Assembly (NCBI GenBank): GCA_041649295.1
Contig: JBAZNI010000002.1
Span: 1 to 64,000 of the forward strand
Reading direction: 5' to 3'
Length of the DNA stretch: 64,000 nt
DNA from: JACPLR01 sp041649295
Lineage (GTDB): Archaea; Nanobdellota; Nanobdellia; Pacearchaeales; GW2011-AR1
The stretch's first letter is position 1. Every line of letters begins with the position of its first letter. This document shows, piece by piece, positions 6,477 to 16,054 of this stretch. Under the pieces are notes generated by a model. It was not told the origin of the DNA and made no database searches. It was given only the letters and a program-made list of their open reading frames with translations. Both the position numbers and the translations under genes were made by a program.

Positions 6477-9266
6477 ATGGAAGAGAAGAATAAAGAAATA
6501 GCTGTGTCAAATACAGATATGCAAATTGAAAAAAGAAAAAAGGAATTGCTTTCTATAATTGGGAAGAACTATAATTGGATTAGTTATGTTGTACTGGCAT
6601 TTATAATAGGCTTAGCAGTTTTTATAAGAACTCGCCCGTTAAGAATAAACTCTTCAACAGGACATCCGTATCTCTGGGATATTACAACAAATACATGGAC
6701 TTTAGGGCCGGATTTAGATCCATTTCTTTTCCTAAGATGGGCGCAATATATTGCTGAGCATGGGAAATTATTTGTAATAGATGCTATGAGATATTCGCCC
6801 TTGGGATTAGAAACTGCAACTGAAATGAAATTTCACGCATATTTAATTGTCTGGTGGCATAAAATATTCTCTTTATTTCTTGGTGGAACAAGTGTTGTTC
6901 ATTCTGCAGTAACTTTCCCAGTTATTATGTTTGTATTCACAATAATTGCATTTTTCTTTTTAGTGAGAATAATATTTTATGATTTATTTAGTGACAAAAA
7001 AATACCGAATATAATCGCCCTAATATCCTCAGTTTTTCTGTCTGTAATCCCTTCTCTTCTGCCAAGAACAATCGCCGGCATCCCTGAAAAAGAGTCTGTT
7101 GCATTCCTGTTTATGTTCCTTGCATTTTATTTTTTCCTTGCTTCATGGAAGTCGCAATCAACTAAAAAACAAATAATTTTTGCAATACTTGCAGGATGTT
7201 CAACAGCTGCAATGGCATTAATCTGGGGAGGTTATGTATATGTCTTTATGGTTATTGGATTTAGTGTTTTTGTTGCATTTCTTCTTGGACAGACAAATAT
7301 GAAAAAAGTGATAATCTATGCTATATGGATAATTTCTTCTTTTATTTTAATGTATCCATTTTCAACAAGATATCAAGGATTAAATCTGCTTTTATCAATA
7401 AATACTATTCCTGCACTATTTGTTCTAGTAGTAATGCTGGTAGATTACGGGATAAGAAAAACTGTTTTAAAAAATTATTTTGAATCTATTAAAAAATTTA
7501 AGATGCCTTTGCAAATTTATTCGATTATAGCTTCGGCTATTTTAGCAAGTTTAATTGGCATAGCAATTTCTGGTTTTGATTTCACTTTTATTTATGATAA
7601 AATAGATATGCTTTATCATGCCTTAATCCGTCCTGCAAAAAGCAGATTAATTCAGACAGTTGCAGAAAACAGACAGCCCTACTTTACAGAATGGGGGGCA
7701 AGTTTTGGCCCAACAATCAGCAATCTGCCTGTCTTTTTTTGGATGTTCTTCATAGGCTCTATTGTTTTGTTTGTTAAGGCAATTAAACAAATAGAATCAA
7801 AACCAAAAATCGCAATAACTATTGGATATGTTATATTCCTGATTTCGATGATATTTAGCAGATATTCTGGAAGCAGTATTCTAAATGGAGAGAATTTTGT
7901 AAGCTTGTTTGTTTATTTTGCAGGAGCTTTAATTTTCCTGGGAATTTTAGGATATTATTATTTTAAGTTAGACAAAGATGGAAAATCAGAAAGCTTAAAA
8001 CACATTAATTTTGAAGTTATACTACTTTTAAGCTTTTTTATACTTGGGATTATTTCTGCAAGAGGGGCAGTAAGAGTTATTATGATGTTGGTTCCTCCAA
8101 CAAGTGCAATTGTAGCTTATTTTGTTGTTGATAGTGCAAAAGCAGCTGTTAGTAAAATAAAGAAAAGAAAACCAAATGAATCTGGGGGATTTGAACCAAT
8201 TGAGCTTGTTTTTATTATTATTGCAGGAGTAATTTTAATTTCTGCTATTTTCTGTGGTTATTCTTTTTACAAAGAAAGCAAAGCTCAAGCTGAATCTTTT
8301 CACCCTTCAGGATACAACTGGCAGTGGCAAAAAGCTATGGCATGGGTAAGAGAAAATACCCCTAAAGATGCGGTATTTGGACACTGGTGGGATTATGGAT
8401 ATTGGCTGCAGAGCATTGGAGAAAGGGCAACTGTACTTGATGGAGGGAATGCAATTTCATACTGGAATCATTTAATGGGAAGAGAAGTATTAACAACTAC
8501 TGATGATAAAAATGCTCTGGAATTTCTTTACACTCATAACACAACATACTATTTAATTGACTCTACAGATATTGGAAAATACGGGGCATATAGCAACATA
8601 GGCAGTAATGTAGATTATGACAGACAAAGTTATATTCCTACATTTTTTATGGATGAACAGCAAACACAAGAAACAAAAAACACTACAATTTATGTATATG
8701 TTGGGGGAATTGGACTTGATGAAGATATATTTTATGAAAATAATGGGACAAAATATATGTTTGCAAAAGAAAACAGCGGGATTGCCGGTGTTTTAATAGA
8801 AGAATCTGCAGGTGGAAAACTTTCACAACCAATGGCAGTATTTGTTCAAAAAGGGGTTCAGGCTAATATCCCCCTAAGGTATATTTATTACAATGGAAAC
8901 TTAACTGACTTTAATTCTGGAATTGAATCCGGAGTATTTATTTTCGAAACTCTTGAAGAAGGCAACGGAGGACTTACAAAAAATGATAAAGGGGTGATGT
9001 TTTATCTAAGCAAAAGAACAGTTAATTCCTTCCTTGCAAGAAAATACTTATTTGGAGAAGAGGATAATTTTAAACTTGTTCATAAAGAGTATGATTATGT
9101 AACTGACAGTTTAAAATCTCAGGGATTTGAAGTAGGGGACTTTTCCTATTTCAGAGGGCAGTTCTTAGGGCCGATTAAAATATGGAAAATAGAATATCCT
9201 TCAGATATTAAAGCAAATCCAGAATATTTAAGCAGGGAATATCCTGAAGAAATTAAAAACGAATAA
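6477..9266 (+). CDS. aglB: AglB/STT3 oligosaccharyltransferase
   Basis: Catalytic enzyme of archaeal N-glycosylation: moves the lipid-linked glycan to Asn of Asn-X-Ser/Thr sequons outside the membrane. The 929-residue protein has an N-terminal membrane domain with about 13 segments and a C-terminal soluble domain starting near residue 600. The diagnostic WWDYGYW is at 637-643 and is followed by VLDGGN. The first external loop has DLDPF (D79, D81), the metal-binding DxD. A DK/MI-type helix is plausible near DSTDIGKYGAYSN. Length is normal for the family. It heads the glycan locus and is followed by the lipid-carrier sugar-P transferase. Confidence 0.96.
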   Translation: MEEKNKEIAVSNTDMQIEKRKKELLSIIGKNYNWISYVVLAFIIGLAVFIRTRPLRINSSTGHPYLWDITTNTWTLGPDLDPFLFLRWAQYIAEHGKLFVIDAMRYSPLGLETATEMKFHAYLIVWWHKIFSLFLGGTSVVHSAVTFPVIMFVFTIIAFFFLVRIIFYDLFSDKKIPNIIALISSVFLSVIPSLLPRTIAGIPEKESVAFLFMFLAFYFFLASWKSQSTKKQIIFAILAGCSTAAMALIWGGYVYVFMVIGFSVFVAFLLGQTNMKKVIIYAIWIISSFILMYPFSTRYQGLNLLLSINTIPALFVLVVMLVDYGIRKTVLKNYFESIKKFKMPLQIYSIIASAILASLIGIAISGFDFTFIYDKIDMLYHALIRPAKSRLIQTVAENRQPYFTEWGASFGPTISNLPVFFWMFFIGSIVLFVKAIKQIESKPKIAITIGYVIFLISMIFSRYSGSSILNGENFVSLFVYFAGALIFLGILGYYYFKLDKDGKSESLKHINFEVILLLSFFILGIISARGAVRVIMMLVPPTSAIVAYFVVDSAKAAVSKIKKRKPNESGGFEPIELVFIIIAGVILISAIFCGYSFYKESKAQAESFHPSGYNWQWQKAMAWVRENTPKDAVFGHWWDYGYWLQSIGERATVLDGGNAISYWNHLMGREVLTTTDDKNALEFLYTHNTTYYLIDSTDIGKYGAYSNIGSNVDYDRQSYIPTFFMDEQQTQETKNTTIYVYVGGIGLDEDIFYENNGTKYMFAKENSGIAGVLIEESAGGKLSQPMAVFVQKGVQANIPLRYIYYNGNLTDFNSGIESGVFIFETLEEGNGGLTKNDKGVMFYLSKRTVNSFLARKYLFGEEDNFKLVHKEYDYVTDSLKSQGFEVGDFSYFRGQFLGPIKIWKIEYPSDIKANPEYLSREYPEEIKNE

Positions 9267-9305
9267 ATTGATAAGGTTTTTAAAAGTTAAATTATTAGGT
9301 AAAAA

Positions 9306-10304
9306 ATGGAAAAAATATTATTTTTGTCAATAATTGCATCATTTCTAATTACATTTTATTTTATACCAATATGGATAAAAAGAGCTGGAAAAGTTGGACT
9401 AACTGGAAAAGATATCAATAAAAAAGATAAAAAAGAGATTCCTGAGGCAGGAGGGATAAATGTTGTTTTTGGATTTATTTTTGGTGTTTTGGTTTACATA
9501 GCTATAAGAACATTTTATTTAAAAGTAGATGGGGTTACTATTGAAATATTTGCACTGACAACTTCTATACTTATTATTTCATTTATAGGCATGATTGACG
9601 ATATACTTGGATGGAAAATTGGATTGGGCAAGAAAGCAAGGGTAATTTTTGTTCTGTTTGCTGCTGTTCCCCTAATGGTTATAAATGCTGGGGAGTCTAC
9701 AATTTACCTGCCAATTTTAGGCGCTACTAACCTTGGAGTTTTTTATGCCCTTATTTTAATCCCTCTTGGCATAGTAGGTGCATCTACTACATTTAATTTT
9801 TTAGCAGGTTATAATGGATTAGAAGCAGGGCAGGGGGTATTAATTTTATCTGCACTAGCATATGTATCTTTTGTAACTGGAACAAGCTGGTTAGCTTTAA
9901 TTGGATTATGTATGGTTGCATCACTTATTGCATTTTTATTTTACAATAAATATCCTGCAAAAATATTTCCTGGAGATGTTATGACTTATAGTGTTGGGGC
10001 GCTGATAGCAATAATGGCTATTTTAGGGAACTATGAACTTTTTGCATTATTTATTTTTATACCATATATTCTTGAAACTGCACTTAAAATAAGAGGTAGA
10101 CTTGAAAAAGAGTCATTTGGAGAAATTCAGCCAGATGGTTCTATTAAAAATAAATACGACAAAATCTATGGATTAGAACACCTTGCAATAATAATACTTG
10201 AAAAAGTAAAAAAGAGCAAGAAGGCATATGAAATTGAAGTTGTTCTGCTAATTTATGCTTTTCAGTTAGCTATAATCTTTCTTGGATTTTTTATAATTCT
10301 ATAA
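9306..10304 (+). CDS. UDP-GlcNAc:polyprenyl-P GlcNAc-1-phosphate transferase (GT4/MraY/WecA family)
   Basis: Starts glycan assembly by moving a HexNAc-1-phosphate to the polyprenol (dolichol) phosphate carrier at the inner membrane face. The 332-residue protein has about ten hydrophobic segments. Family motifs in order: KKEIPEAGGINVVFGF (about 41-56), the Asp pair GMIDDILG (D98, D99), FNFLAGYNGLEAGQG (about 162-176) and FPGDVMTYSVGA (about 220-231). It looks more like the eukaryotic/archaeal ALG7/AglH branch than bacterial MraY. It lies 39 bases after aglB and four bases before the next gene. Confidence 0.92.
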   Translation: MEKILFLSIIASFLITFYFIPIWIKRAGKVGLTGKDINKKDKKEIPEAGGINVVFGFIFGVLVYIAIRTFYLKVDGVTIEIFALTTSILIISFIGMIDDILGWKIGLGKKARVIFVLFAAVPLMVINAGESTIYLPILGATNLGVFYALILIPLGIVGASTTFNFLAGYNGLEAGQGVLILSALAYVSFVTGTSWLALIGLCMVASLIAFLFYNKYPAKIFPGDVMTYSVGALIAIMAILGNYELFALFIFIPYILETALKIRGRLEKESFGEIQPDGSIKNKYDKIYGLEHLAIIILEKVKKSKKAYEIEVVLLIYAFQLAIIFLGFFIIL

Positions 10305-10308
10305 TAAT

Positions 10309-10659
10309 ATGAGACACATAATAAATAATATCTTCCTGCAAAAAGATGTTAATTATAAATTTAGAGAACCATTTTTGAAAAGAGTATATAGGGTTATCCG
10401 AAGAAGTTTCTTTATTAATTTTAGAAAAGGATATATTGAAAAGCAATTAAGAAACAGAAAGGGAAAATGTTTGGCATGTGGATGTTGTGGTATAGTTGGT
10501 GTTAAATGTCAATATTTTAATAAAGAGACAAATTTATGTGAATTATGGTTAAAAGGGGGTAAAACAGCAATTCCTAAACATTGCCAAACTTATCCATTTG
10601 ATGAAAAAGATAAGGTTTTGTATTCTAAATTAAATTGCGGTTTTTATTGGGATGATTAA
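10309..10659 (+). CDS. Cys-rich YkgJ-like putative metal-binding protein
   Basis: A 116-residue soluble protein with a basic N-terminal half and eight Cys in the second half. The core CLACGCC (C54, C57, C59, C60) with C67, C77, C92 and C110 resembles the zinc/iron-chelating CxxCxxCC (YkgJ/UPF0153) family, and HCQTYPFDEKDK fits the family's conserved P-F/W-D region. Whether it binds Zn or Fe-S cannot be told. It is wedged between the GlcNAc-P transferase (4 bases) and the flippase (8-base overlap), so its expression is tied to glycan assembly. Confidence 0.7.
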   Translation: MRHIINNIFLQKDVNYKFREPFLKRVYRVIRRSFFINFRKGYIEKQLRNRKGKCLACGCCGIVGVKCQYFNKETNLCELWLKGGKTAIPKHCQTYPFDEKDKVLYSKLNCGFYWDD

Positions 10660-11908
10660 AAAAATCTTTTCAAGTGATTTGGCAAAGGGCAGTTTAATGC
10701 TTTTTATAATGTTTAACATTTATAATTTTCTTAATTTTGTTTTCCAGTTTTCAATGGTAAGAATGTTAGGGCCTGCAAAATACGGAATCCTTGCGGTTTT
10801 AATGACTTTTCTTTATGCAATTTCAATACCCTCAGAAGTTGTCCAGTTAATTGTATCAAAATATTCATCTAAATTTAATGTAAAAAAAGAATATGGAAAA
10901 ATAAAATATGTAACTTCAAAAATTATTTCTAAGGGATTAAAGCTGTCTGTTTTAGTTTATGTGCTATTAATACCAGTATTCATAATCCTTTCATATCTTC
11001 TTAAAATTGAATTTGTTCTTATTATATTTGTGTGCTTAATGATTTTATCTATATTTTTGGACCCCGTTTTTAGAGGTTCTATGCAGGGAATGAAAAGGTT
11101 TGGGGCTCTAGGCATTAATTTAATATCTGAAGCATTAATAAAAGTAGCTGTTGCAATCCTGCTTGTTTATATTGGATGGGGGGTTTACGGGGCTATAGGA
11201 GGAATTATCTGTGGAGCAATAGTATCTATATTAATTGCATTTATCCCGTTAAGGGATATTTTTTCACAGAAAAAAGAAAAAGCAGATGTTTCTAAACTTT
11301 ATGATTACAGCACACCGATTGTATTTTCACTTATTATAATATTAATTTTCCAAAGTATTGATATCATACTAGCAAGGATATTTTTCACAGATGTTGTGTC
11401 AGGAGAATATGCAGTTGCAAATTTACTTGGCAAAGTTATCTTCTTTGGGACTATTGCAATAAGCAAAGCAATGTTCCCTATAGCTTCTGAAAATTTTGAA
11501 TCTGGAAAAAAGACAAAAAGTGTATTTTACAAATCTTTAATTGCAGTTTTTGTTTTATGCGGAGTTGCACTTGCTATTCTTGCTTTATTTCCTGAGCTAA
11601 TTGTCAGGATTTTGTCTGGAGAGCAATATTCAATGACTTCAGGGATTATATTTAACATAGGGTTGGCATTCACATTTATTTCACTTTCAAATATTGTTTT
11701 ATTATACGGAATTTCAATTAATAAACAAATAAAAGCATATCATATGCTGTTTTTTGTAATTTCTCAAGTAGTTGTATTATGGGTATTCAGTGGCACAATT
11801 TACTTATTTTCAATAGGAATGGTAATATCTGGAGCGTTGTTATTTGTAGGAAGCTGGTTTGTTGTAAGTAAGAAGAGAAAAGAACAAGGTAGTTTAAAAC
11901 ATAAATGA
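10652..11908 (+). CDS. Wzx-type oligosaccharide flippase (MATE/MVF superfamily)
   Basis: A 418-residue membrane protein with about 12 segments, of the polysaccharide biosynthesis/flippase family (MVRMLGPAKYGILAVLMTFL near the N-terminus is the usual Wzx TM1-2 signature). Predicted to turn the lipid-linked glycan to the outer face for AglB. It overlaps the Cys-rich gene by eight bases and is followed after 29 bases by a GT2 gene. A second flippase is encoded at 46975-48519, suggesting two glycans or two lipid-linked intermediates. Confidence 0.88.
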   Translation: MIKKIFSSDLAKGSLMLFIMFNIYNFLNFVFQFSMVRMLGPAKYGILAVLMTFLYAISIPSEVVQLIVSKYSSKFNVKKEYGKIKYVTSKIISKGLKLSVLVYVLLIPVFIILSYLLKIEFVLIIFVCLMILSIFLDPVFRGSMQGMKRFGALGINLISEALIKVAVAILLVYIGWGVYGAIGGIICGAIVSILIAFIPLRDIFSQKKEKADVSKLYDYSTPIVFSLIIILIFQSIDIILARIFFTDVVSGEYAVANLLGKVIFFGTIAISKAMFPIASENFESGKKTKSVFYKSLIAVFVLCGVALAILALFPELIVRILSGEQYSMTSGIIFNIGLAFTFISLSNIVLLYGISINKQIKAYHMLFFVISQVVVLWVFSGTIYLFSIGMVISGALLFVGSWFVVSKKRKEQGSLKHK

Positions 11909-11937
11909 TTTTAAATCATATCTTCTACTTTTAATAT

Positions 11938-12714
11938 ATGAAAATCAGCATAGTTATGCCTGCATATAATGAAGAGAACAGAATAGGCAGAACACTCGAA
12001 GAATACTGCAGGTTTTTTGATAATATTAAAAAAAATAAAGAAATAGATTATGAAATATTAATTGTGATAAATGGCACAACAGATAATACAGAAGGAATTG
12101 TTAAAGATTATCAGAAAAAATACAAAGAAATTAAATATCTTAATTTTAAGCAGGGCGGGAAAGGATTTGCAATAGTTCAGGGATTTAAAGAATCACTTAA
12201 GGGGAATTCGGAGTTAATAGGATTTGTTGATGCTGATATGGCAACTTCTCCTGAAGATTTCTATGATTTAGTAAAAAACATAGGGAAAGGAGATGGGATA
12301 ATTGCAAGCAGATGGAAAAAAGGTTCAAAAACAGAAAGAGATTTTGGGAAAATAATAAGGAGTAAAGGATTTAATTTTTTAGTAAGAAGTTTATTTCTGC
12401 TTCCATATGAAGATACTCAATGTGGAGCAAAAATATTCAGGAAAAAAGTAGTTGAAAAAATTATCTCTAAAATAGAAAGTTTAGAATGGGCTTTTGATGT
12501 TGATTTACTGTACCTTGCCAAGAAAAATCATTTTAAAATAATAGAATATCCAACTATCTGGCATGATAAAAAAGGTTCAAAAATAGTTCCTATGTTAGTT
12601 CCGATTAAAATGGCTTCATCAGTTATAAGATTAAGAATGATTTATTCTCCATTTAAATTCATTGTAAGATTATATAATCAACTTCCTAAAAAAATACAAA
12701 TGCATAATTGGTAA
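11938..12714 (+). CDS. GT2 glycosyltransferase, ALG5-like (polyprenyl-P-glucose synthase type)
   Basis: A 258-residue cytosolic/peripheral GT-A enzyme. It opens KISIVMPAYNEENRIGRTLE and has the metal-binding DAD at 98-100 in GFVDADMATSPEDF, followed by IIASRWKKGSKTERDFGKII and a QCGAKIFRK acceptor-side motif, the pattern of dolichyl-phosphate glucose/mannose synthases such as ALG5. Probable reaction: transfer of hexose from NDP-hexose to polyprenyl phosphate, giving donors for the GT39-like enzymes. A methyltransferase gene starts one base after its stop, so the two are coupled. Confidence 0.85.
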   Translation: MKISIVMPAYNEENRIGRTLEEYCRFFDNIKKNKEIDYEILIVINGTTDNTEGIVKDYQKKYKEIKYLNFKQGGKGFAIVQGFKESLKGNSELIGFVDADMATSPEDFYDLVKNIGKGDGIIASRWKKGSKTERDFGKIIRSKGFNFLVRSLFLLPYEDTQCGAKIFRKKVVEKIISKIESLEWAFDVDLLYLAKKNHFKIIEYPTIWHDKKGSKIVPMLVPIKMASSVIRLRMIYSPFKFIVRLYNQLPKKIQMHNW

Positions 12715-12715
12715 A

Positions 12716-13627
12716 ATGATTAAAAAATGTCCTAATTGCAACAGCACAGATGTAAAAGTTAAGTATTCTAATTTAACTGATAAAAACTATTTTATTGATG
12801 GTAAATTCTCACTTATGCTTTGTAATAAATGTAAACTGGAATTCTTAGATCCTCTGTTAACCGAACAACAAGTAGAAAGGTATTATCCAAAAGAAGATTA
12901 CTATTCGTTTTATGATTATAATAAAATGGCATTAGCATATCACAAATTATCTGCGTATTATTATTCTAGGAAAAATAAACTGTTTAATATGCTATTTTAC
13001 ATATTCAGCCCGATATTTTACACCTACTATATTGAAAAAGGAAAATCAGTTCTTGAAATTGGATGTGGAAATGGAATGAAATTAGCAATTTACCAAAAAT
13101 ATGGGATGAAAACTTATGGATTAGAACCTTATCTGCCAAAAGTTGGAAGTAGAGAAAAAAAATTAGGTATAGAAAAAAAATCAGTTAAAGATGCTGGATA
13201 TAAAGAAAATAGTTTTGATTATATAATATTAAAAGAAGTTTTAGAGCATGTTCCTGACCAAAAATTAGTGTTAAGCAAGGCATATAGCTGGTTAAAACCA
13301 GGAGGAAATCTGATAATTACTGTGCCAAATACTAAAGGATTATGGAAAGATATGTTTAAGGAAAATTGGTATGGGTATGATGTTCCAAGGCATTTTTATA
13401 ACTATAACCCTAAAAACTTAGCAGAAAATGTGAAAAAATTTGGGTTTAAAATTAAAAAAATAAGAGCTTATGACATGCCCTATATGTTTGACGGCTCTTT
13501 AAAATTTAAATATCCAAAAAATAATATTATATTCTCAAACTTTACAAAGATAATAGCAGTTCCGCTAAGTTTAGCAGTTACAAATTTAAAAAAAGGTTCG
13601 TTAATTGAAATGCATTGCACAAAATGA
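12716..13627 (+). CDS. SAM-dependent methyltransferase with N-terminal zinc ribbon
   Basis: A 303-residue class I methyltransferase of the Methyltransf_23 type. The N-terminus has CPNC (5-8) and a second CNKC pair near residue 37, giving a zinc knuckle. The SAM motif VLEIGCGNG lies near residues 115-123, and the post-motif ILKEVLEHVPD (about 180) is typical of UbiE/Coq-like O- or C-methyltransferases in glycan clusters. Substrate is unknown; position between two glycosyltransferases suggests a sugar or lipid-linked sugar. Its stop overlaps the next start as ATGA. Confidence 0.85.
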   Translation: MIKKCPNCNSTDVKVKYSNLTDKNYFIDGKFSLMLCNKCKLEFLDPLLTEQQVERYYPKEDYYSFYDYNKMALAYHKLSAYYYSRKNKLFNMLFYIFSPIFYTYYIEKGKSVLEIGCGNGMKLAIYQKYGMKTYGLEPYLPKVGSREKKLGIEKKSVKDAGYKENSFDYIILKEVLEHVPDQKLVLSKAYSWLKPGGNLIITVPNTKGLWKDMFKENWYGYDVPRHFYNYNPKNLAENVKKFGFKIKKIRAYDMPYMFDGSLKFKYPKNNIIFSNFTKIIAVPLSLAVTNLKKGSLIEMHCTK

Positions 13628-15297
13628 ATTACAAAAAAATATTAATTATTACATTGCTGGTTTTAATTTTATTCGGGATTGTAATAAGAGTTGCATCTAT
13701 TGGAAAGGATTTTAGCGCAGAAGAAACAGACTTTGTCAAGCCTGCAATTGCAATAGCTGAAACAGGCAAACCAGTATTTTACCTTTCAGAGCAAAATCCT
13801 GTTCAGTTAGCTTTATGGCACCCTCCGATGTATATTTATTTAATGTCCATGATTTTTAAATTTGGAATTAATGAAGTAAATGCAAGAAGCATTAATATTT
13901 TATTTTCATTACTAACAGCAGTTTTAATTTATTTGCTGTGCTCTAAACTTATAAAAGAAGAAAAAGGCAAATTAATAGGGTTAATTGCAGGTACTTTTTT
14001 CCTTACAAACTATTATATTTTTTCTTCGTCTATTTTAATTGATATAGATATGCTCTCTGCTTTTTTCTGCTTTGCTTTTGTTTCATGCATATTAATGCAT
14101 CAAAAGTCAGGCAGTAAGATTTATGTTTACTTATCGAGTTTATCTTTGTTTTTTGCTATGTTTAACAGGTGGATAATTGCCGGGATTATTTATTTTTTTA
14201 TTGGCATTTATTATCTTTATAATAAAGAACTTAGGAAAAATTTTAAAAGTTACTTATTAACTGGCATAGCATCGCTAATTGCTTTTTTATCTATCTGGGG
14301 GCTATATATAACAATCAATTCTCCTGGAAATTATTTGTTTTTTATAAAACATAATGCTGGAATGGGAATAGAACAGATATCTAACTTTGTTGTTTATCTT
14401 GGAAGTTTTATGCTTAATATAAGCCAGTTAATAAGATTAGTAACTCTGCCTGCATTGATATTATGCATCTGGGCAATAGTTTCGCTGTTTAAATGGGAAA
14501 GTAAATCTGTAAAAGTCATTTTAATATATGTTATTTCAACAGCTATATTTTTCTTAGTTCTTCCACGCCCTGCTTTTGGATATCCAAGATATTTTTTAAC
14601 AGTATTTCCAGGAATTGCAGTTCTAATAGGATTATTTCTTTATAAAAATATGAAAGATATAGAGATTAATAAAAGAATTTTAGTTATTTTTGCATCGAGT
14701 TTTATTGCCTCTCTTTTATTGCTTGTTGTTTTATCCCCACAACTTACAATTTATTCAAGTAAAGGGCTTATAATGGCAACAAACTTGCCAGATTTCATAT
14801 TTAATATTTTTGCTTCACTTCCATTATTGTTTGTTTTATTTTTTAATAAAGAAGAAAAAAGAAAAACATTGCTAATCATACTAATTGCCCTAATCCTAAG
14901 CTATACATTGTTCTTTACCATAGGGTTAACACTAGATAAAACTTATACAAAAGAAGCTGGACAATATATAAGGGAATTTACAAATGAAAGTGATGTAGTT
15001 ATTGTTCCAAAAGCAGTTGGATATTATACTGACAGGAAGTTTTACTTTAATGATAATCATAAACCGTATCTTGATTTTTCGCTGTCAAATTTAAAAATGT
15101 ATTTTGTTAAAAGTTATGAAAGTAGGTTCATGGAAGATGAATTTTTCTGGGAAAAAGGATTTTATTCTGGTTTATACCCTCCGCTTCCAGAAGAAAATGC
15201 ATTAAAACAGGCAAAGTATATAGTTCTTTATCACCCTGTTGCAGGATATGAATATGAGATAAAAATCGGTGATTTCTATATATACAAGAATTTATAA
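13624..15297 (+). CDS. GT39/PMT-2-like membrane glycosyltransferase
   Basis: A 557-residue GT-C protein with about 12 hydrophobic segments. The first external loop carries FSAEETDFVKPAIAIAETG, with the acidic pair used by ArnT/PMT-type enzymes, then WHPPMYIYLMSMIF, the usual TM3 start. A soluble C-terminal region of about 110 residues follows the last segment. Such enzymes use polyprenyl-P-sugar donors outside the membrane. I chose ATG 13624 because it makes an ATGA overlap with the methyltransferase stop; ATG 13615 would add three residues. Confidence 0.82.
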   Translation: MNYKKILIITLLVLILFGIVIRVASIGKDFSAEETDFVKPAIAIAETGKPVFYLSEQNPVQLALWHPPMYIYLMSMIFKFGINEVNARSINILFSLLTAVLIYLLCSKLIKEEKGKLIGLIAGTFFLTNYYIFSSSILIDIDMLSAFFCFAFVSCILMHQKSGSKIYVYLSSLSLFFAMFNRWIIAGIIYFFIGIYYLYNKELRKNFKSYLLTGIASLIAFLSIWGLYITINSPGNYLFFIKHNAGMGIEQISNFVVYLGSFMLNISQLIRLVTLPALILCIWAIVSLFKWESKSVKVILIYVISTAIFFLVLPRPAFGYPRYFLTVFPGIAVLIGLFLYKNMKDIEINKRILVIFASSFIASLLLLVVLSPQLTIYSSKGLIMATNLPDFIFNIFASLPLLFVLFFNKEEKRKTLLIILIALILSYTLFFTIGLTLDKTYTKEAGQYIREFTNESDVVIVPKAVGYYTDRKFYFNDNHKPYLDFSLSNLKMYFVKSYESRFMEDEFFWEKGFYSGLYPPLPEENALKQAKYIVLYHPVAGYEYEIKIGDFYIYKNL

Positions 15298-15331
15298 TTA
15301 ACTATTTAAATTCTCAAAAAAGGGAATTATT

Positions 15332-16045
15332 ATGTGGAAAGGAAAAAAAGTGTCTGTGGTATTTTCAACATATAATGAAAAAGATTCTATTAGGAGATGC
15401 ATTGAAGAGTTATTTAAAACAGGTTATGTTGATGAGGTAATCGCTGTTGACAACAATGCTGTTCGGGGTACTAAAGAAGAAATACTTAAAACAAAAGCAA
15501 AGTATTTTTTAGAGGAAAAACAGGGGTTTGGATGGGGGTATAGGCGCGCTTTGCACGAAGCTTATGGGGATTTGCTGATAATGATTGAGCCTGATGGAAC
15601 TTTTGACCCTAATGATGTTGTTAAATTCCTTGCATATTCTGATAATTTTCCTGTTGTTTTTGGCACTCGTACAACTCAGATTATGATTGGAAAGGGCGCA
15701 AATATGGGCTGGTTTTTAAAATGGGGAAATTTTGCTGTTGCTAAAATGATTGAGTTTATGTTTGGAACTTCTTTTTTATCAGATGTTGGGTGCACTTACA
15801 GGCTGATAAACAGAGAATCTTACTTAAGAATAAAACACAAGTTCTCGATAACTGGAAATGAATTTAATCCAGATATGATGCTTCAGATTATCAGAAATAG
15901 GATAAGATATATTGAAATACCTGTTAATTATCTAAGAAGAGTTGGAGAATCTTCTGTTACTGGAAGATTTTCAAAAGTTCTAATAGTTGGTTTTAAAATG
16001 ATTTGGCTGATTTTTAAACATCGTTTAGGTTTAATAAAGAAGTAA
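15332..16045 (+). CDS. GT2 family glycosyltransferase
   Basis: A 237-residue GT-A enzyme: KVSVVFSTYNEKDSIRRCIE at the start, IAVDNNAVRGT for nucleotide binding, and MIEPDGTFDPND near residue 88 where other family members have DxD (here ExD). GTRTTQIMIGKGANMGWFLK and DVGCTYRLINR continue the polyprenyl-P-sugar synthase pattern. It lacks the C-terminal membrane anchor of DPM1-GtrA fusions. It lies 34 bases after the GT39-like gene and 9 bases before a radical SAM gene, so it belongs to the same run. Donor and acceptor are unknown. Confidence 0.83.
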   Translation: MWKGKKVSVVFSTYNEKDSIRRCIEELFKTGYVDEVIAVDNNAVRGTKEEILKTKAKYFLEEKQGFGWGYRRALHEAYGDLLIMIEPDGTFDPNDVVKFLAYSDNFPVVFGTRTTQIMIGKGANMGWFLKWGNFAVAKMIEFMFGTSFLSDVGCTYRLINRESYLRIKHKFSITGNEFNPDMMLQIIRNRIRYIEIPVNYLRRVGESSVTGRFSKVLIVGFKMIWLIFKHRLGLIKK

Positions 16046-16054
16046 TAAAATAAA

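Noticed and set aside
13615..13623. Upstream ATG for the GT39-like protein
   Set aside because: ATG 13624 gives the ATGA overlap used repeatedly in this locus (also secF-secD and the epimerase-flavoprotein pair).
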